A stretch of 62,497 nt of DNA from Candidatus Cryptobacteroides merdigallinarum (GTDB lineage Bacteria > Bacteroidota > Bacteroidia > Bacteroidales > UBA932): the NCBI GenBank assembly GCA_017694655.1, contig JADIMQ010000112.1:1-62497 (forward strand), given 5' to 3'. The translations under genes were made by a program, and so were the position numbers. The notes under the pieces are model-generated. The model worked only from the letters and a program-made list of their open reading frames with translations, made no database searches and was not told the DNA's origin. Numbering within the stretch: position 1 is the first letter of the stretch; each line of letters begins with the position of its first letter. Below, piece by piece: positions 24,051-33,926 of the stretch.

Positions 24051-26036
24051 TCACTTCCGCATCCGCGCCAGGAACTCGTCACCGAGGGCTGACTTTACCC
24101 TGATGTGCTCAAGGACCGCCTGGACGAAAGTATTGGAATCGAAGAGACTGCCGCGGACCTCCTCGAAATCCCTGCTTTTCTGCGCAGAGTCACCGTCGGC
24201 GCCGAAACCTGTCATCGCCGACAGGGAGAACTCCTTGCGGGCGTCCTCGTAGACCATCTCGTCGAGGATAACCACGGATTTCTTCCATTTTTCGGCTATG
24301 CCTATGATGTCCTCCGTGGTGATGCTTTCAGGGTCGAGGCCATAATACTCCTGAATCCTGTCGTATGCCCAGGTCCACTCGTAGGTGTAGTAATTGGCAT
24401 GCATCACGGAAAAACGGGAGTTTAGCGCCTGCACATCCGTCAGCACGCCTTTCTCGATATCCTCTATGACTGCATCCACCTCGGACTTCGGGGCTATGAG
24501 CCCGGAAATGTCCACCCACTGCCCGCGGCCGACAGGAGTATCGGGACGGAGACGCTCCCTGATGGCGTCTATATTGCCGTCAGGCACCGTCTCGAGCCGC
24601 TTTATCAGGGAATTTCCGAGAAACTTGTTGATTGCCAGGTCATAGAAGACAAGACCCTTGCGCAGGGATGAATTCTTTATCTTGGCGCTCTGGTAGGAAT
24701 AGGTCTCGGAAGTCTCGCCGGACACCTTCATGAGGTCGAGAAGAATACGTCTTCCGTTCAGCATCTTCTGTATGGTGTACGGGCTCAGCAGGTTGTAGTT
24801 TATGCAGTCGAGCCTGTCCGGGTCGGTGCGGCCGTCCCGCTTCGGCCATTTCTGGGCATCCCTGATGGTACCAACGCTGCGCAGGTTCACTCCCGGAAAA
24901 ATATAGGAAGTATTCTGTTGCTCAATAAGATAGGAGAAAGGCAGATCCGACGTGTCCTGATGCGAGACATGGCGTCCCATCACGAGGGAGAAGGCCCCGA
25001 CCCTGGCAGGCCAAAGCAGGTAGGAGTCCGAGGCTGTTTTCGCCCCCCTTTCCATGATACCCTGATGGATAGGTCCCAGCTTGTACATGTGGTTGCTCTG
25101 GTTCGAGCCAGAACCGGCGTTCATGAAGGAGAACATGCCGGCGATAAGCAGGGTCGACTTGTGGTGCGTAACTGTGAACGGGCCGGCAAAAATGGCGCAC
25201 GCCTCACCGTTCTCCCCGTGGCAGTTGCTGAAGAACAGGGAGTCTGAAGCGGAATAGGTATGCCCTATATGGCAGGACTGGCCTATGAAGCATCTTGAGA
25301 TGGTGGACCTGTCCTCCACGGAGGCCCCGCTGCAGATTATGAAATCGTCGCCTATTACCCCTACCCCGACATGCACTGGAGCATGGCGGTTGCTGTTTAT
25401 GCTCCCGTTCTTCAGCCGGGCCGTCCCCTCTATCTTGCAATACTCCCCTACATTGACATTCTTGATGTAGCCGGCATCCACTATGGTGACATGAGGGGCG
25501 ATCCTGCCGGTGTCCGAGGTCACGGAGTCCACATATCTCTCCACCATGCGCCTCATTGCGGAAACCAGGCCCGGCCGGTGCCTGTACAGGGCCATAATAT
25601 AGGCCTGGTGCGCGGAGAGATGGTCGTGTATCATCACCTCGCGGCCACCGGTCTCGTTGAGCACCGACACTTCCACCCCGTTCCCGAAGCTGCTCCTCCC
25701 GTCCGTAAGGATGATGTCAACATTCTCGATGAAGGTGTCGTGCCCTATCTCGTAGTTGGCTATGTAATTCTTGACGTTCTCGATACAGCAGTCGTCCCCG
25801 ACGGTGACATTGTGCAGGGTGGCGTGGTACAGCCCGGAATGCTTCCTGATGCCCCCGGCCATCACGAATTCCTTGTTGAAACACCCGAGCCTCACACTGC
25901 CGGAGAAGCGGGTATTGTATACATAGTCCGTGGAGAATCCTTCCGCAACCTCTATCCGGTTCCAGTCCTCGGCGGTGCACATCTGGGCGCAGAGCCGGCC
26001 AATCTCCTTTTCCGTAAGTTTCCTGTAATCTTCCAT
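24051..26036 (-). CDS. DUF4954 left-handed beta-helix protein
   Basis: The 661-residue protein has long stretches of hexapeptide-type repeats (for example VGDDCCIEN, IGDDFIICSGA, IGQSCHIGHT) forming a left-handed beta helix as in acyl- and nucleotidyl-transferases. The C-terminal third is helical. I recognise the Bacteroidota DUF4954 family, whose substrate is unknown. I chose the ATG at 26036; a TTG four codons upstream is possible. It is convergent with the ubiquitin-like operon and marks the return to core genes. Confidence 0.82.
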   Translation of the reverse strand: MEDYRKLTEKEIGRLCAQMCTAEDWNRIEVAEGFSTDYVYNTRFSGSVRLGCFNKEFVMAGGIRKHSGLYHATLHNVTVGDDCCIENVKNYIANYEIGHDTFIENVDIILTDGRSSFGNGVEVSVLNETGGREVMIHDHLSAHQAYIMALYRHRPGLVSAMRRMVERYVDSVTSDTGRIAPHVTIVDAGYIKNVNVGEYCKIEGTARLKNGSINSNRHAPVHVGVGVIGDDFIICSGASVEDRSTISRCFIGQSCHIGHTYSASDSLFFSNCHGENGEACAIFAGPFTVTHHKSTLLIAGMFSFMNAGSGSNQSNHMYKLGPIHQGIMERGAKTASDSYLLWPARVGAFSLVMGRHVSHQDTSDLPFSYLIEQQNTSYIFPGVNLRSVGTIRDAQKWPKRDGRTDPDRLDCINYNLLSPYTIQKMLNGRRILLDLMKVSGETSETYSYQSAKIKNSSLRKGLVFYDLAINKFLGNSLIKRLETVPDGNIDAIRERLRPDTPVGRGQWVDISGLIAPKSEVDAVIEDIEKGVLTDVQALNSRFSVMHANYYTYEWTWAYDRIQEYYGLDPESITTEDIIGIAEKWKKSVVILDEMVYEDARKEFSLSAMTGFGADGDSAQKSRDFEEVRGSLFDSNTFVQAVLEHIRVKSALGDEFLARMRK

Positions 26037-26067
26037 ATTGCAAAACAATGTCAGTCCTGAAAATATA

Positions 26068-26580
26068 TCACGCCCTCATCAAGATATTGTCCACAAGGTC
26101 CTTGATCTCGTCATACCCGTATCCCCGGCCCAGGGCGAACCGCAGCAGCTTGAACTTGCGGTAAGGGTCGTCTTTCAGGGAAGCTGCCCTGGTCTCCAGG
26201 GCCTTTTCCAGCTTTTCCAGGCCAGGATTACCCTCTATCCCGTCCAAGGCGGACGCGATAATACCCCGGTCTATCCCCTTCGCCGCGAGGCTGTGCCTGA
26301 TCTTCAGCTTCCCCCATCCGGAAATCGAGGACTTGTCCCTGGCGAAGGCCGAGGCATAGCGAGAATCGTCTATATACCTGTCCTGCCTGAGGGAATCCAC
26401 GATTCCGGAGGCGATATCCGGCGGCAGCTGCTCCCTGGACACCTTTTTCCATATATCGCTTTCGCAATACTCCCTCCGCGCGCACTGGGCCCTCAGCCTT
26501 TCAAGCAGAGCCTTCGCCCTCTCTTCCGCCGGCACTTCCATGACGCCGGCATTCATTTCACTGTAATCCTCATGTTCCAT
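26068..26580 (-). CDS. recX: RecX regulatory protein
   Basis: The 170-residue helical protein has the three-helix repeats of RecX, seen at YIDDSRYASAFARDK, WGKLKIRHSLAAKGI and the C-terminal RGYGYDEIKDLVDNI. RecX binds RecA filaments and limits their activity. recA lies about 3.9 kb away on the opposite strand, separated by the patatin-like gene and rlmN. The ATG at 26580 is preferred to a GTG two codons upstream. Confidence 0.85.
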   Translation of the reverse strand: MEHEDYSEMNAGVMEVPAEERAKALLERLRAQCARREYCESDIWKKVSREQLPPDIASGIVDSLRQDRYIDDSRYASAFARDKSSISGWGKLKIRHSLAAKGIDRGIIASALDGIEGNPGLEKLEKALETRAASLKDDPYRKFKLLRFALGRGYGYDEIKDLVDNILMRA

Positions 26581-26626
26581 ATACACGAAAACGTTAAGCT
26601 CCCCTCGGGAATCCTTCAGCCTCCAC

Positions 26627-29092
26627 TCAGAAATAGTAACCGATATTTATGTAGAAACCGGCCCGTCTGGTGAGGTTTGACCAGTGTATGTTGGCCGATA
26701 CCGGACCGAAGACGGCGTCGAAGGAATATTCCAGCCCGGCGCCGAAATATCCGAGTCCCCTGGTGTAGGTCGAGAAGTCGTCGCAGTCCCTCGCATAGTT
26801 CAGGATGCCGGTGACATAATGGTTCTTCGCCACCTTGAAACGGAAATCTGTCCTAAAGACAGTCAATATGTTACGCATGGCGGATATGTCGTTTATCCCG
26901 ATGAAGGGAATCTGCTGGTCCACATACCGCCCCGGGATGATTCCTCCCATTGCATTCAGGTAAGGTAACGGAATGTCATTCCCGAAAAGAAAGCGGAAGG
27001 CTGCCGAAGGGATGAACGAGAACACGTTTCCTGCCGGGACCACCACCTTGCCGTCGAGCTGCACAACATGGAAGTTGTTGAACCTGTGCGGAAAGCCGGC
27101 AAAGGTCCAGCCATAGTACAGTCCTGCTGAATATCCCTTTGACGGGAAATACCCGTCGTCGAAAGAATCGGTCCTGGCCTTCAGGAAAAGCGACACATAG
27201 TCATTGGACATCTGGCTGAGGTCATAGTCTCCCGGGATGTTCCCGGAGGTAAGGATGGAGCGGACATTGAAATATTCGTTCCTTATCCCGACGTTCAGGT
27301 CGAACATGGACCATTTCAGGTTCGAGAGATAGAATTCCTCCCTTACGTTCAGGTAGCTCAAGTTGAACTTCGTCGAGGAAAAGTCCATGAAGCTGAGGAA
27401 ACTCATGTCGGTCCACCTTATGGAGGCCGTGGCATTCAATGTCGGTGTCTTGGGGGCATCGTATGAATAATGGAACTGGAAATAAGGGTTCACGCTTATC
27501 TTCCCGGTGAAGTCGTAGCGGGAGCCCTGGAGCCTGTGGGCGTTGAGTCCGACATTCACCAGCAGGGACACAAGCTCTTCCGAGTCTAGACGGACCCCCA
27601 GGCCGAGCTGGTGTACCGGGCCCGGCTTGCAGTTTATCACAAGGTTGAACGGCTCCTCCGTCCCTTCCATCTCGTAAGTCACGTAGTCGAAGCACTGGGT
27701 ACCGAAGATGTCGGCCACGATGTGCTCCACGTCCTTCCGGCTCACCCTGGAGCCGGGACCGATATCTATCTTTTTCATCAGGACAGCCTTCTCCCTCTCG
27801 CTGACACCCCGGATATCCACTCCGGAAATAGTCACCGGAACCATGTTTATGTCGATGGCCTTCCTGTTGTGCAGCACCAGGGTGTCCGTCCCTGTACGGG
27901 CCTTTATAGCGAGCAGGGGTGCCTCGTTCCGGTAGGCGGCGAGATAGCCCTCATGTATTATCTTGTCTATGCTTTCCTTGTCGAAGCTCATCATGTCGTA
28001 CTCCGGCAGGTGGGGATGGATGTTTATGTCCGACAAGGTCTTGTTGTAGTCGTATACCGAACGTCCGAGCATGTCGATGCCCTGGCTGATTATGTCACCG
28101 ATGTTGTTTATCTCGTCATACTGCCTGTATCCGGAGGATACCTCGACCCCGATCACTATGTCCGCCCCCAGTTCGCGGGCCAGCCCTGTCGGGAAATTAT
28201 CCCTCATGCCTCCGTCGACAAGCACCATCCCGTCCACCTTGACCGGGGCGAAGACTCCCGGTATGGACATGGTCGAGCGCATGGCGGTCGAGAGGCTGCC
28301 GCTGTACCAGTATTTGGCTGTACCGCTCACGAGTTCGGTCGCCGCACAGAAAAATGGTATGGGGAGCTCGGAGAAGTCCAGGCTGTCCTGGTAGCCTACC
28401 GAGAGACCGTTGATCAGGTTGTGGACATTCTGGCCGAAGATGTAGCCGGCAGGGAGACTCCCGAGGAAGTTGTTTTTCAGGAAGTTCCTGGATTTCGGGG
28501 AATCCGCCCCGAGCTGGATGAGCTCATCGTGTCTCTTGGTGTCGACATATTTCATCTCGTCCTCCAGCCTGGACCGGTAGTAGTCCGTGTCGTAGAAGAA
28601 GGGAATCGAAAGGAGGTATTTCTCCTTGTACCTGGACTCGGAGTATGAAATGTATTCCCTCGGGATAGCGTCGCTCATGGCGGCATTCCAGTCTATTGTC
28701 CTTATGATGGAATCTATCTGGTGGGCTGAATATCCCAGGGCGTAGATGCCCCCGATGAGGCCTCCCATGCTTGTCCCGAGGACCATGTCTACAGGTATGC
28801 CGATGGACTCGAGATATTTCATGACCCCGATGTGGGCCGCACCTTTCGCCCCGCCTCCGCTGAGTACGAGGGCTACCGTGGGCCTTGTCCTGCGTATTTC
28901 GGACATCCTGGCCCGTATCCCGGCTATCGCGGCGGAGTCCGCTGAAGTACGGCGGTACGAAGGCGGGGTCAGGGTCCCCAGCCTGGGGAATTTACCGGCC
29001 GCAGGTTCCGGCACGGCCTGTGCCGCGGTGTCCACAGGAAACGCCGCAGCTGCAAGGAGTACCGCTATTATGATGGCTATCTTCCTGTACAT
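26627..29092 (-). CDS. Patatin-like phospholipase fused to an outer-membrane beta-barrel
   Basis: The 821-residue protein has an N-terminal signal peptide (hydrophobic to about residue 20). The patatin domain shows SGGGAKGAAH (oxyanion Gly), GTSMGG (Ser nucleophile) and DGGMRDN (catalytic Asp). A POTRA-like segment follows (about 420-490), then a beta-barrel of the Omp85/surface-antigen type ending in an aromatic residue (GYYF). This is the PlpD-like layout, in which the barrel displays or anchors the lipase at the outer membrane. No close operon partner. Confidence 0.9.
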   Translation of the reverse strand: MYRKIAIIIAVLLAAAAFPVDTAAQAVPEPAAGKFPRLGTLTPPSYRRTSADSAAIAGIRARMSEIRRTRPTVALVLSGGGAKGAAHIGVMKYLESIGIPVDMVLGTSMGGLIGGIYALGYSAHQIDSIIRTIDWNAAMSDAIPREYISYSESRYKEKYLLSIPFFYDTDYYRSRLEDEMKYVDTKRHDELIQLGADSPKSRNFLKNNFLGSLPAGYIFGQNVHNLINGLSVGYQDSLDFSELPIPFFCAATELVSGTAKYWYSGSLSTAMRSTMSIPGVFAPVKVDGMVLVDGGMRDNFPTGLARELGADIVIGVEVSSGYRQYDEINNIGDIISQGIDMLGRSVYDYNKTLSDINIHPHLPEYDMMSFDKESIDKIIHEGYLAAYRNEAPLLAIKARTGTDTLVLHNRKAIDINMVPVTISGVDIRGVSEREKAVLMKKIDIGPGSRVSRKDVEHIVADIFGTQCFDYVTYEMEGTEEPFNLVINCKPGPVHQLGLGVRLDSEELVSLLVNVGLNAHRLQGSRYDFTGKISVNPYFQFHYSYDAPKTPTLNATASIRWTDMSFLSFMDFSSTKFNLSYLNVREEFYLSNLKWSMFDLNVGIRNEYFNVRSILTSGNIPGDYDLSQMSNDYVSLFLKARTDSFDDGYFPSKGYSAGLYYGWTFAGFPHRFNNFHVVQLDGKVVVPAGNVFSFIPSAAFRFLFGNDIPLPYLNAMGGIIPGRYVDQQIPFIGINDISAMRNILTVFRTDFRFKVAKNHYVTGILNYARDCDDFSTYTRGLGYFGAGLEYSFDAVFGPVSANIHWSNLTRRAGFYINIGYYF

Positions 29093-29252
29093 GCTTTATC
29101 CGTCTTCGGACAAATTTAGGAACAGTTTTGAAATTTCCATACAAAATCAGGATTTTATCCGGTGTCGCAGGGAGCCCGTTATCCCCAGCTTTCTCCACGG
29201 CGGTGCGTCAGAACGGGTGGAATGCAAGGCGCGGGCGGGTGGGGCCGGGAGT

Positions 29253-30377
29253 TTACTTCCGTAAATGACCGGTGCCGGGCCCTGCCTGCAACGCCGCAGG
29301 CCGCCCGTTATCACGCACCGCCCCCGCCAACATACCGCACGCCGCCAATATATCCTCCCCCCTGGAAGCCCTGACCGTAGCCACCACCCCTGCCGCATTC
29401 AGGCGTTCCTGGAATCTGCGAATGACGATGTCGGGGGAAGTGGTGTAAGGGAAGTCGGGAATCTGATGGAAACGGATGAGATTTACGCGGCATTCAAGGC
29501 CTTTGAGAAGGCGGGAAAGGGCGTCGGCGTGACGGATGGAATCGTTGAAGCCGGAAAACATGGTATATTCGAAACTTACCCGGCGCTGCCCGGAGAAGTC
29601 GTATTGCCTTATAAGGTCAAGGATATCGTAGATGTGAAAAGCCTTTTCCACGGGCATTATGGAAAGACGCTCGTCAGGGAAAGGGTTGTGGAGACTGACG
29701 GCGAGATGGCATCTGCTTTCATCGAGGAAGCGGTGGAGGGCAGGCAGGACACCTATTGTGGAGACGGTTATGCGCTTTGGGCTCCAGGCAAAGCCCCAGT
29801 CGGAAGTGAGGACAGAGATGGCGCGCATGACCTCCTGGTAATTGTCAAGTGGCTCGCCCATGCCCATGAAGACGGCATTGGTAAGTGCGGAGGATTCATC
29901 TATGGCAATGGACTGGGAAAGGATATCGGCTGCCTGGAGATGGCCGTGGAATCCCTGGCGGCCTGTCATGCAGAACCTGCATCCCATGCGGCAGCCAGCC
30001 TGGGAGGAGACGCACAGGGTGGTCCGGTCCCCGTCCGGTATCACGACAGCCTCCACGGCACGGGAAAATGCAGAGGGTCCGGAAGCCGCGGACTGCCCGG
30101 GAATGGAAGGCCCGTGCGTATCCTCTACGGGGAAAAGATATTTCCTGGTCCCGTCAGACGAGGTGACGGAACCTGCATATTCCGTGGCACCGACCTCGTA
30201 TTTGGCTGACAGCCTTTCCCGCCCGGCCTTGGATATGTCAGTCATCATGTCGATGGACCGCACTTTCCGCACATACATCCACCTGGCTATCTGCTTTGCC
30301 GTGAACGCCGGCAGGCCCTCGGCCGTCACTATCTGCCTGAGTTCATCGGGATTCTTACCGAGCAGTCTTGTCTTCAT
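29253..30377 (-). CDS. rlmN: 23S rRNA/tRNA adenine C2 methyltransferase
   Basis: This 374-residue radical SAM enzyme methylates A2503 of 23S rRNA and A37 of some tRNAs. The cluster motif CRMGCRFC is in the centre, followed by MGMGEPLDNY, and the C-terminal cysteine in AACGML completes the methyl-transfer pair. The protein has a 45-residue tail beyond that cysteine, slightly longer than usual. It is divergent from recA. Confidence 0.93.
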   Translation of the reverse strand: MKTRLLGKNPDELRQIVTAEGLPAFTAKQIARWMYVRKVRSIDMMTDISKAGRERLSAKYEVGATEYAGSVTSSDGTRKYLFPVEDTHGPSIPGQSAASGPSAFSRAVEAVVIPDGDRTTLCVSSQAGCRMGCRFCMTGRQGFHGHLQAADILSQSIAIDESSALTNAVFMGMGEPLDNYQEVMRAISVLTSDWGFAWSPKRITVSTIGVLPALHRFLDESRCHLAVSLHNPFPDERLSIMPVEKAFHIYDILDLIRQYDFSGQRRVSFEYTMFSGFNDSIRHADALSRLLKGLECRVNLIRFHQIPDFPYTTSPDIVIRRFQERLNAAGVVATVRASRGEDILAACGMLAGAVRDNGRPAALQAGPGTGHLRK

Positions 30378-30403
30378 ATCCGGAACATTAATTTTGCACG
30401 GCG

Positions 30404-30411
30404 CAAATTTA
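30404..30411 (-). promoter_or_regulatory. Putative rlmN promoter (-7 box TAAATTTG)
   Basis: A perfect TAnnTTTG match on the minus strand, 27 nt before the rlmN start. The recA side of this 87-bp divergent gap has only a near match (CATCTTTG at about 30434-30441). Confidence 0.5.
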
Positions 30412-30464
30412 GGAAAATTCCAAATATTTTTACCATCTTTGTGAGTTACTAAAATTACACATTT

Positions 30465-31493
30465 ATGGCTAAAGAAGTAGAAAAGGAAAACGTCGACGTG
30501 AACGCCGCCAAGCTGAAAGCGCTGCAGGCCACGCTCGACAAGATTGAGAAAGATTACGGGAAAGGGACGATAATGACGTTGGGGGACCAGCCTAAATGGG
30601 AAGTTTCAGTGATTCCAAGCGGCTCCATCGCGCTCGACCACGCACTGGGGATAGGCGGATATCCGAGAGGGCGCGTCATAGAAATCTTCGGGCCGGAATC
30701 GAGCGGAAAGACAACTCTTGCCATCCATGCGATAGCCCAGGCGCAGAAGCAGGGAGGCATCGCCGCCATCATCGACGCCGAGCACGCATTCGACAGGACA
30801 TACGCCAAGAACCTCGGCGTCAACCTCGAGACACTCCTCATTTCACAGCCCGACAACGGGGAACAGGCCCTTGAAATAGCGGACAACCTTATCCGCTCCG
30901 GTGCCATAGACATCATCGTCATAGACTCGGTGGCCGCCCTTACCCCGAAGGCCGAGATAGAGGGAGAGATGGGAGACTCCAAGATGGGCCTCCAGGCAAG
31001 GCTCATGAGCCAGGCCCTGAGGAAGCTCACCGCCAACATAAGCAAGACCAACACCTGCTGCATATTCATCAACCAGCTCAGGGACAAGATAGGGGTGATG
31101 TTCGGCAACCCGGAGACCACCACCGGAGGCAACGCGCTGAAATTCTACGCGTCGGTACGTGTGGACGTAAGGAGGACCACCCAGATAAAGGACGGGGAAG
31201 AGGCCCTGGGCAACAGGACAAAGGTAAAGATAGTGAAGAACAAGATGGCCCCTCCGTTCAAGAAGGCCGAATTCGACATAGTATTCGGGGAAGGAATCTC
31301 CCACATAGGGGAGATCATCGACCTCGGGGTCGAGTTCAACATAATAAAGAAGAGCGGCTCCTGGTTCAGCTACAACGACACCAAGCTCGCCCAGGGACGT
31401 GAGGCAGTGAAGCAGCTCCTGACCGACAATGTGGAGCTGAGCGATGAAATCGAGGCCAAGATAAGGGAGGCCATGGCTAATATGAAAGACTGA
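30465..31493 (+). CDS. recA: RecA recombinase
   Basis: The 342-residue protein has Walker [10 protein letters not shown], Walker [12 protein letters not shown], the loop-1 [20 protein letters not shown] and the loop-2 region [18 protein letters not shown]. It forms the filament for homologous recombination and SOS-type responses. The ATG at 30465 follows a promoter-like CATCTTTG. The stop codon is 1 nt from trpS, so the two are co-transcribed. No LexA-like operator was recognised. Confidence 0.97.
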   Translation: MAKEVEKENVDVNAAKLKALQATLDKIEKDYGKGTIMTLGDQPKWEVSVIPSGSIALDHALGIGGYPRGRVIEIFGPESSGKTTLAIHAIAQAQKQGGIAAIIDAEHAFDRTYAKNLGVNLETLLISQPDNGEQALEIADNLIRSGAIDIIVIDSVAALTPKAEIEGEMGDSKMGLQARLMSQALRKLTANISKTNTCCIFINQLRDKIGVMFGNPETTTGGNALKFYASVRVDVRRTTQIKDGEEALGNRTKVKIVKNKMAPPFKKAEFDIVFGEGISHIGEIIDLGVEFNIIKKSGSWFSYNDTKLAQGREAVKQLLTDNVELSDEIEAKIREAMANMKD

Positions 31494-31494
31494 T

Positions 31495-32484
31495 ATGGAA
31501 ACTGTATTAAGCGGAATACGCTCCACCGGGCATCTTCATCTCGGGAACTACTTCGGGGCGCTCAGGAATTTTGTAAGGATCCAGGACGAATACAACTGCT
31601 TCTTCTTCATAGCGGACCTGCATTCGCTGACCACGCATCCGCATCCGGACGACTTCCACGCAAGCGTGAAGATCATACTTTCGGAATATCTTGCATCCGG
31701 GCTCGACCCGGAAAAGTCCGCGATCTACATACAGAGCGACGTGCCCGAGATATGCGAGCTGTACGTGCTCCTGAACATGCTGGCCTACACCGGCGAGCTC
31801 GAGCGCACGGTTACCTTCAAGGAGAAGGTGCGCCAGAATCCGGACAACGTGAACGCCGGGCTGCTCACATATCCGGTGCTCATGGCCTCGGACATCCTCG
31901 TCCACAGGGCGCAGTGGGTGCCCGTAGGCAAGGACCAGGAACAGCACCTCGAGATGGCCAGGGTCTATGCCCGCCGGTTCAACAGCATGTACGGGGAGGA
32001 AGTCTTCCCTGAACCTCAGAACCTCGTGTTCAAGGGCGGGGCAATGAAGGTCCCTGGACTGGACGGCAGCGGCAAGATGGGCAAGAGCAACGGCAACGGG
32101 ATATATCTCTACGACGATGAGAAGACCATAACGAAGAAGGTAATGAAGGCCGTGACGGATTCAGGCCCGACAGAGCCAAACTCCCCTATGCCTGAAGTCA
32201 TAGCCAATCTCTTCACCCTTCTCAAGCTCGTGTCCACACAGGACACCGTGGACTATTTCACGGAGAAATGGAACGACTGCAGCATCCGGTACGGGGACCT
32301 GAAGAAACAGCTTGCTGCGGATATATGCAGGATGACCCTCCCGATAAAGGAGAAGATCGACGCCATCTACAACGATGACGCATACCTGTCCAAAGTAGTG
32401 GCCGAAGGCCGTGACCGCGCGCGTGCAAGTGCTTCGGCGACAATGAAGCTGGTCAGGAAGGCCGTTGGATTCAAGGCATTCTGA
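31495..32484 (+). CDS. trpS: Tryptophanyl-tRNA synthetase
   Basis: The 329-residue class I synthetase charges tRNA-Trp. The HIGH-type motif is STGHLHLGN near the N-terminus and the KMSKS motif appears as SGKMGKSNGN. Length and architecture are normal for the bacterial enzyme. It is 1 nt after recA and 10 nt before the aldehyde dehydrogenase gene, giving a three-gene operon of unrelated functions. Confidence 0.96.
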   Translation: METVLSGIRSTGHLHLGNYFGALRNFVRIQDEYNCFFFIADLHSLTTHPHPDDFHASVKIILSEYLASGLDPEKSAIYIQSDVPEICELYVLLNMLAYTGELERTVTFKEKVRQNPDNVNAGLLTYPVLMASDILVHRAQWVPVGKDQEQHLEMARVYARRFNSMYGEEVFPEPQNLVFKGGAMKVPGLDGSGKMGKSNGNGIYLYDDEKTITKKVMKAVTDSGPTEPNSPMPEVIANLFTLLKLVSTQDTVDYFTEKWNDCSIRYGDLKKQLAADICRMTLPIKEKIDAIYNDDAYLSKVVAEGRDRARASASATMKLVRKAVGFKAF

Positions 32485-32494
32485 CACAGGACAG

Positions 32495-33901
32495 ATGACA
32501 GCAGGTGCGGGAATATCGGAGACTGCCGGAAGGCAGAGGGAGTTTTTCCGGACCGGACAGACTCTTGACACCGGGTACAGGAAAAGACTTCTTGCCCGGT
32601 TGAGGGAGGCCGTGCTCGACATGGAGGACGACATTGCCGCGGCGCTGGAGGAAGACCTCGGGAAAAGCCGGACGGAAGCCTACATGACGGAAATCGGGAT
32701 GACGCTTTCCGAAACGGGTTGCGCCCTGAAAAATGTCAGGAAATGGAGCAGGCCACGGAAGGCCCGCACACCCCTGGCCCAGTTCCCGGCAAAGAGCTAC
32801 ATCATTCCGGAGCCCTACGGCAACGTCCTGATAATGAGTCCCTGGAACTATCCCTTCCTGCTTTGCCTCTCCCCTCTCGCAAGCGCCATAGCGGCAGGCA
32901 ACACCGTGACTGTCAAGCCGAGCATATATGCCCCGGCCTCATCTTCCGTCATCAGGAAAATCGTGGAACAGGCCTTCCCCGCCGAGGTTGCGTGTGTAGT
33001 CGAGGGAGGACGGGAAGTGAACGCGGACCTGCTTGAACAGAAGTTCGACTACATCTTCTTCACCGGCAGCAAGGCCGTGGGGCGGCTTGTCATGGAAAAG
33101 GCGGCCGCACACCTGACGCCAGTGACCCTGGAACTCGGAGGGAAGAGCCCAGTCATAGTGGATGCCACGGCCGACCTGAAGGTGGCGGCGGACAGGATTG
33201 TCTTCGGGAAATACCTCAACTGCGGACAGACCTGCGTCGCCCCGGACTACGTAATTGCGGATGAACGCATACGGGACAGCTTCATTGAAGCCTGCAGGGA
33301 ATCGGCAGAGAGGATGTTCGGCAAAGAGCCCCTCCGGAACCCCGGCTACGGCAAGATAGTCAACAGCAAGCATTTCATCAGGCTCTGCCGAGTCCTGGAC
33401 GAGGTGCGGGACCGCTGCATCTACGGAGGCGGCACGGACAGTGACACGCTGAAGATAGCCCCGTCCATAATCCGGCTCGGGGACATCTCGGACCCGGCCT
33501 CGGACCGCCCGGAAATAATGCAGGACGAGATTTTCGGCCCGCTGATGCCTGTCCTCACATACCGCGGCATGGAAGACGCGGTAAGATACATCGGGACACA
33601 CCCACGGCCCCTGGCCGCATATATCTTCACCAGGGACAGGAAGACGAAAAAAAGGCTGCTGCAGAGCCTGCATTTCGGGGGCGGATGCGTGAACGACACC
33701 ATAATACACCTCGCCTCCGACAGCATACCTTTCGGAGGGGTAGGAGAAAGCGGGATGGGGCACTATCACGGGAAATACGGGTTCGACACCTTCACCCACC
33801 TGAAAAGCATTGTGGACAAACCGTCCTGGCTCGACCTCCCTATGCGCTACCAGCCCTATTCAGCCCTGAAGGAGAAGCTTATACGGATGTTCCTGAAATG
33901 A
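32495..33901 (+). CDS. Aldehyde dehydrogenase, class 3-like
   Basis: The 468-residue NAD(P)-dependent enzyme oxidises aldehydes to acids. MSPWNYPF, FTGSKAVGR, LELGGKSP (general-base Glu) and the nucleophilic Cys in NCGQTCVAPDY are all present, as is the EIFGP motif. The absence of an N-terminal extension and the C-terminal FGGVGESGMG fit the class 3 family. The ATG at 32495 is preferred to an in-frame TTG inside trpS. The substrate is not predictable. Confidence 0.92.
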   Translation: MTAGAGISETAGRQREFFRTGQTLDTGYRKRLLARLREAVLDMEDDIAAALEEDLGKSRTEAYMTEIGMTLSETGCALKNVRKWSRPRKARTPLAQFPAKSYIIPEPYGNVLIMSPWNYPFLLCLSPLASAIAAGNTVTVKPSIYAPASSSVIRKIVEQAFPAEVACVVEGGREVNADLLEQKFDYIFFTGSKAVGRLVMEKAAAHLTPVTLELGGKSPVIVDATADLKVAADRIVFGKYLNCGQTCVAPDYVIADERIRDSFIEACRESAERMFGKEPLRNPGYGKIVNSKHFIRLCRVLDEVRDRCIYGGGTDSDTLKIAPSIIRLGDISDPASDRPEIMQDEIFGPLMPVLTYRGMEDAVRYIGTHPRPLAAYIFTRDRKTKKRLLQSLHFGGGCVNDTIIHLASDSIPFGGVGESGMGHYHGKYGFDTFTHLKSIVDKPSWLDLPMRYQPYSALKEKLIRMFLK

Positions 33902-33926
33902 CGGGCGGATACCGTACAGGAAAGGC

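Noticed and set aside
27611..28648. Long plus-strand frame opposite the patatin/beta-barrel gene
   Set aside because: Antisense shadow; low-complexity His/Val/Leu-rich composition and no start signal.
29265..30209. Long plus-strand frame opposite rlmN
   Set aside because: rlmN has all radical SAM motifs; this frame has no recognisable features.
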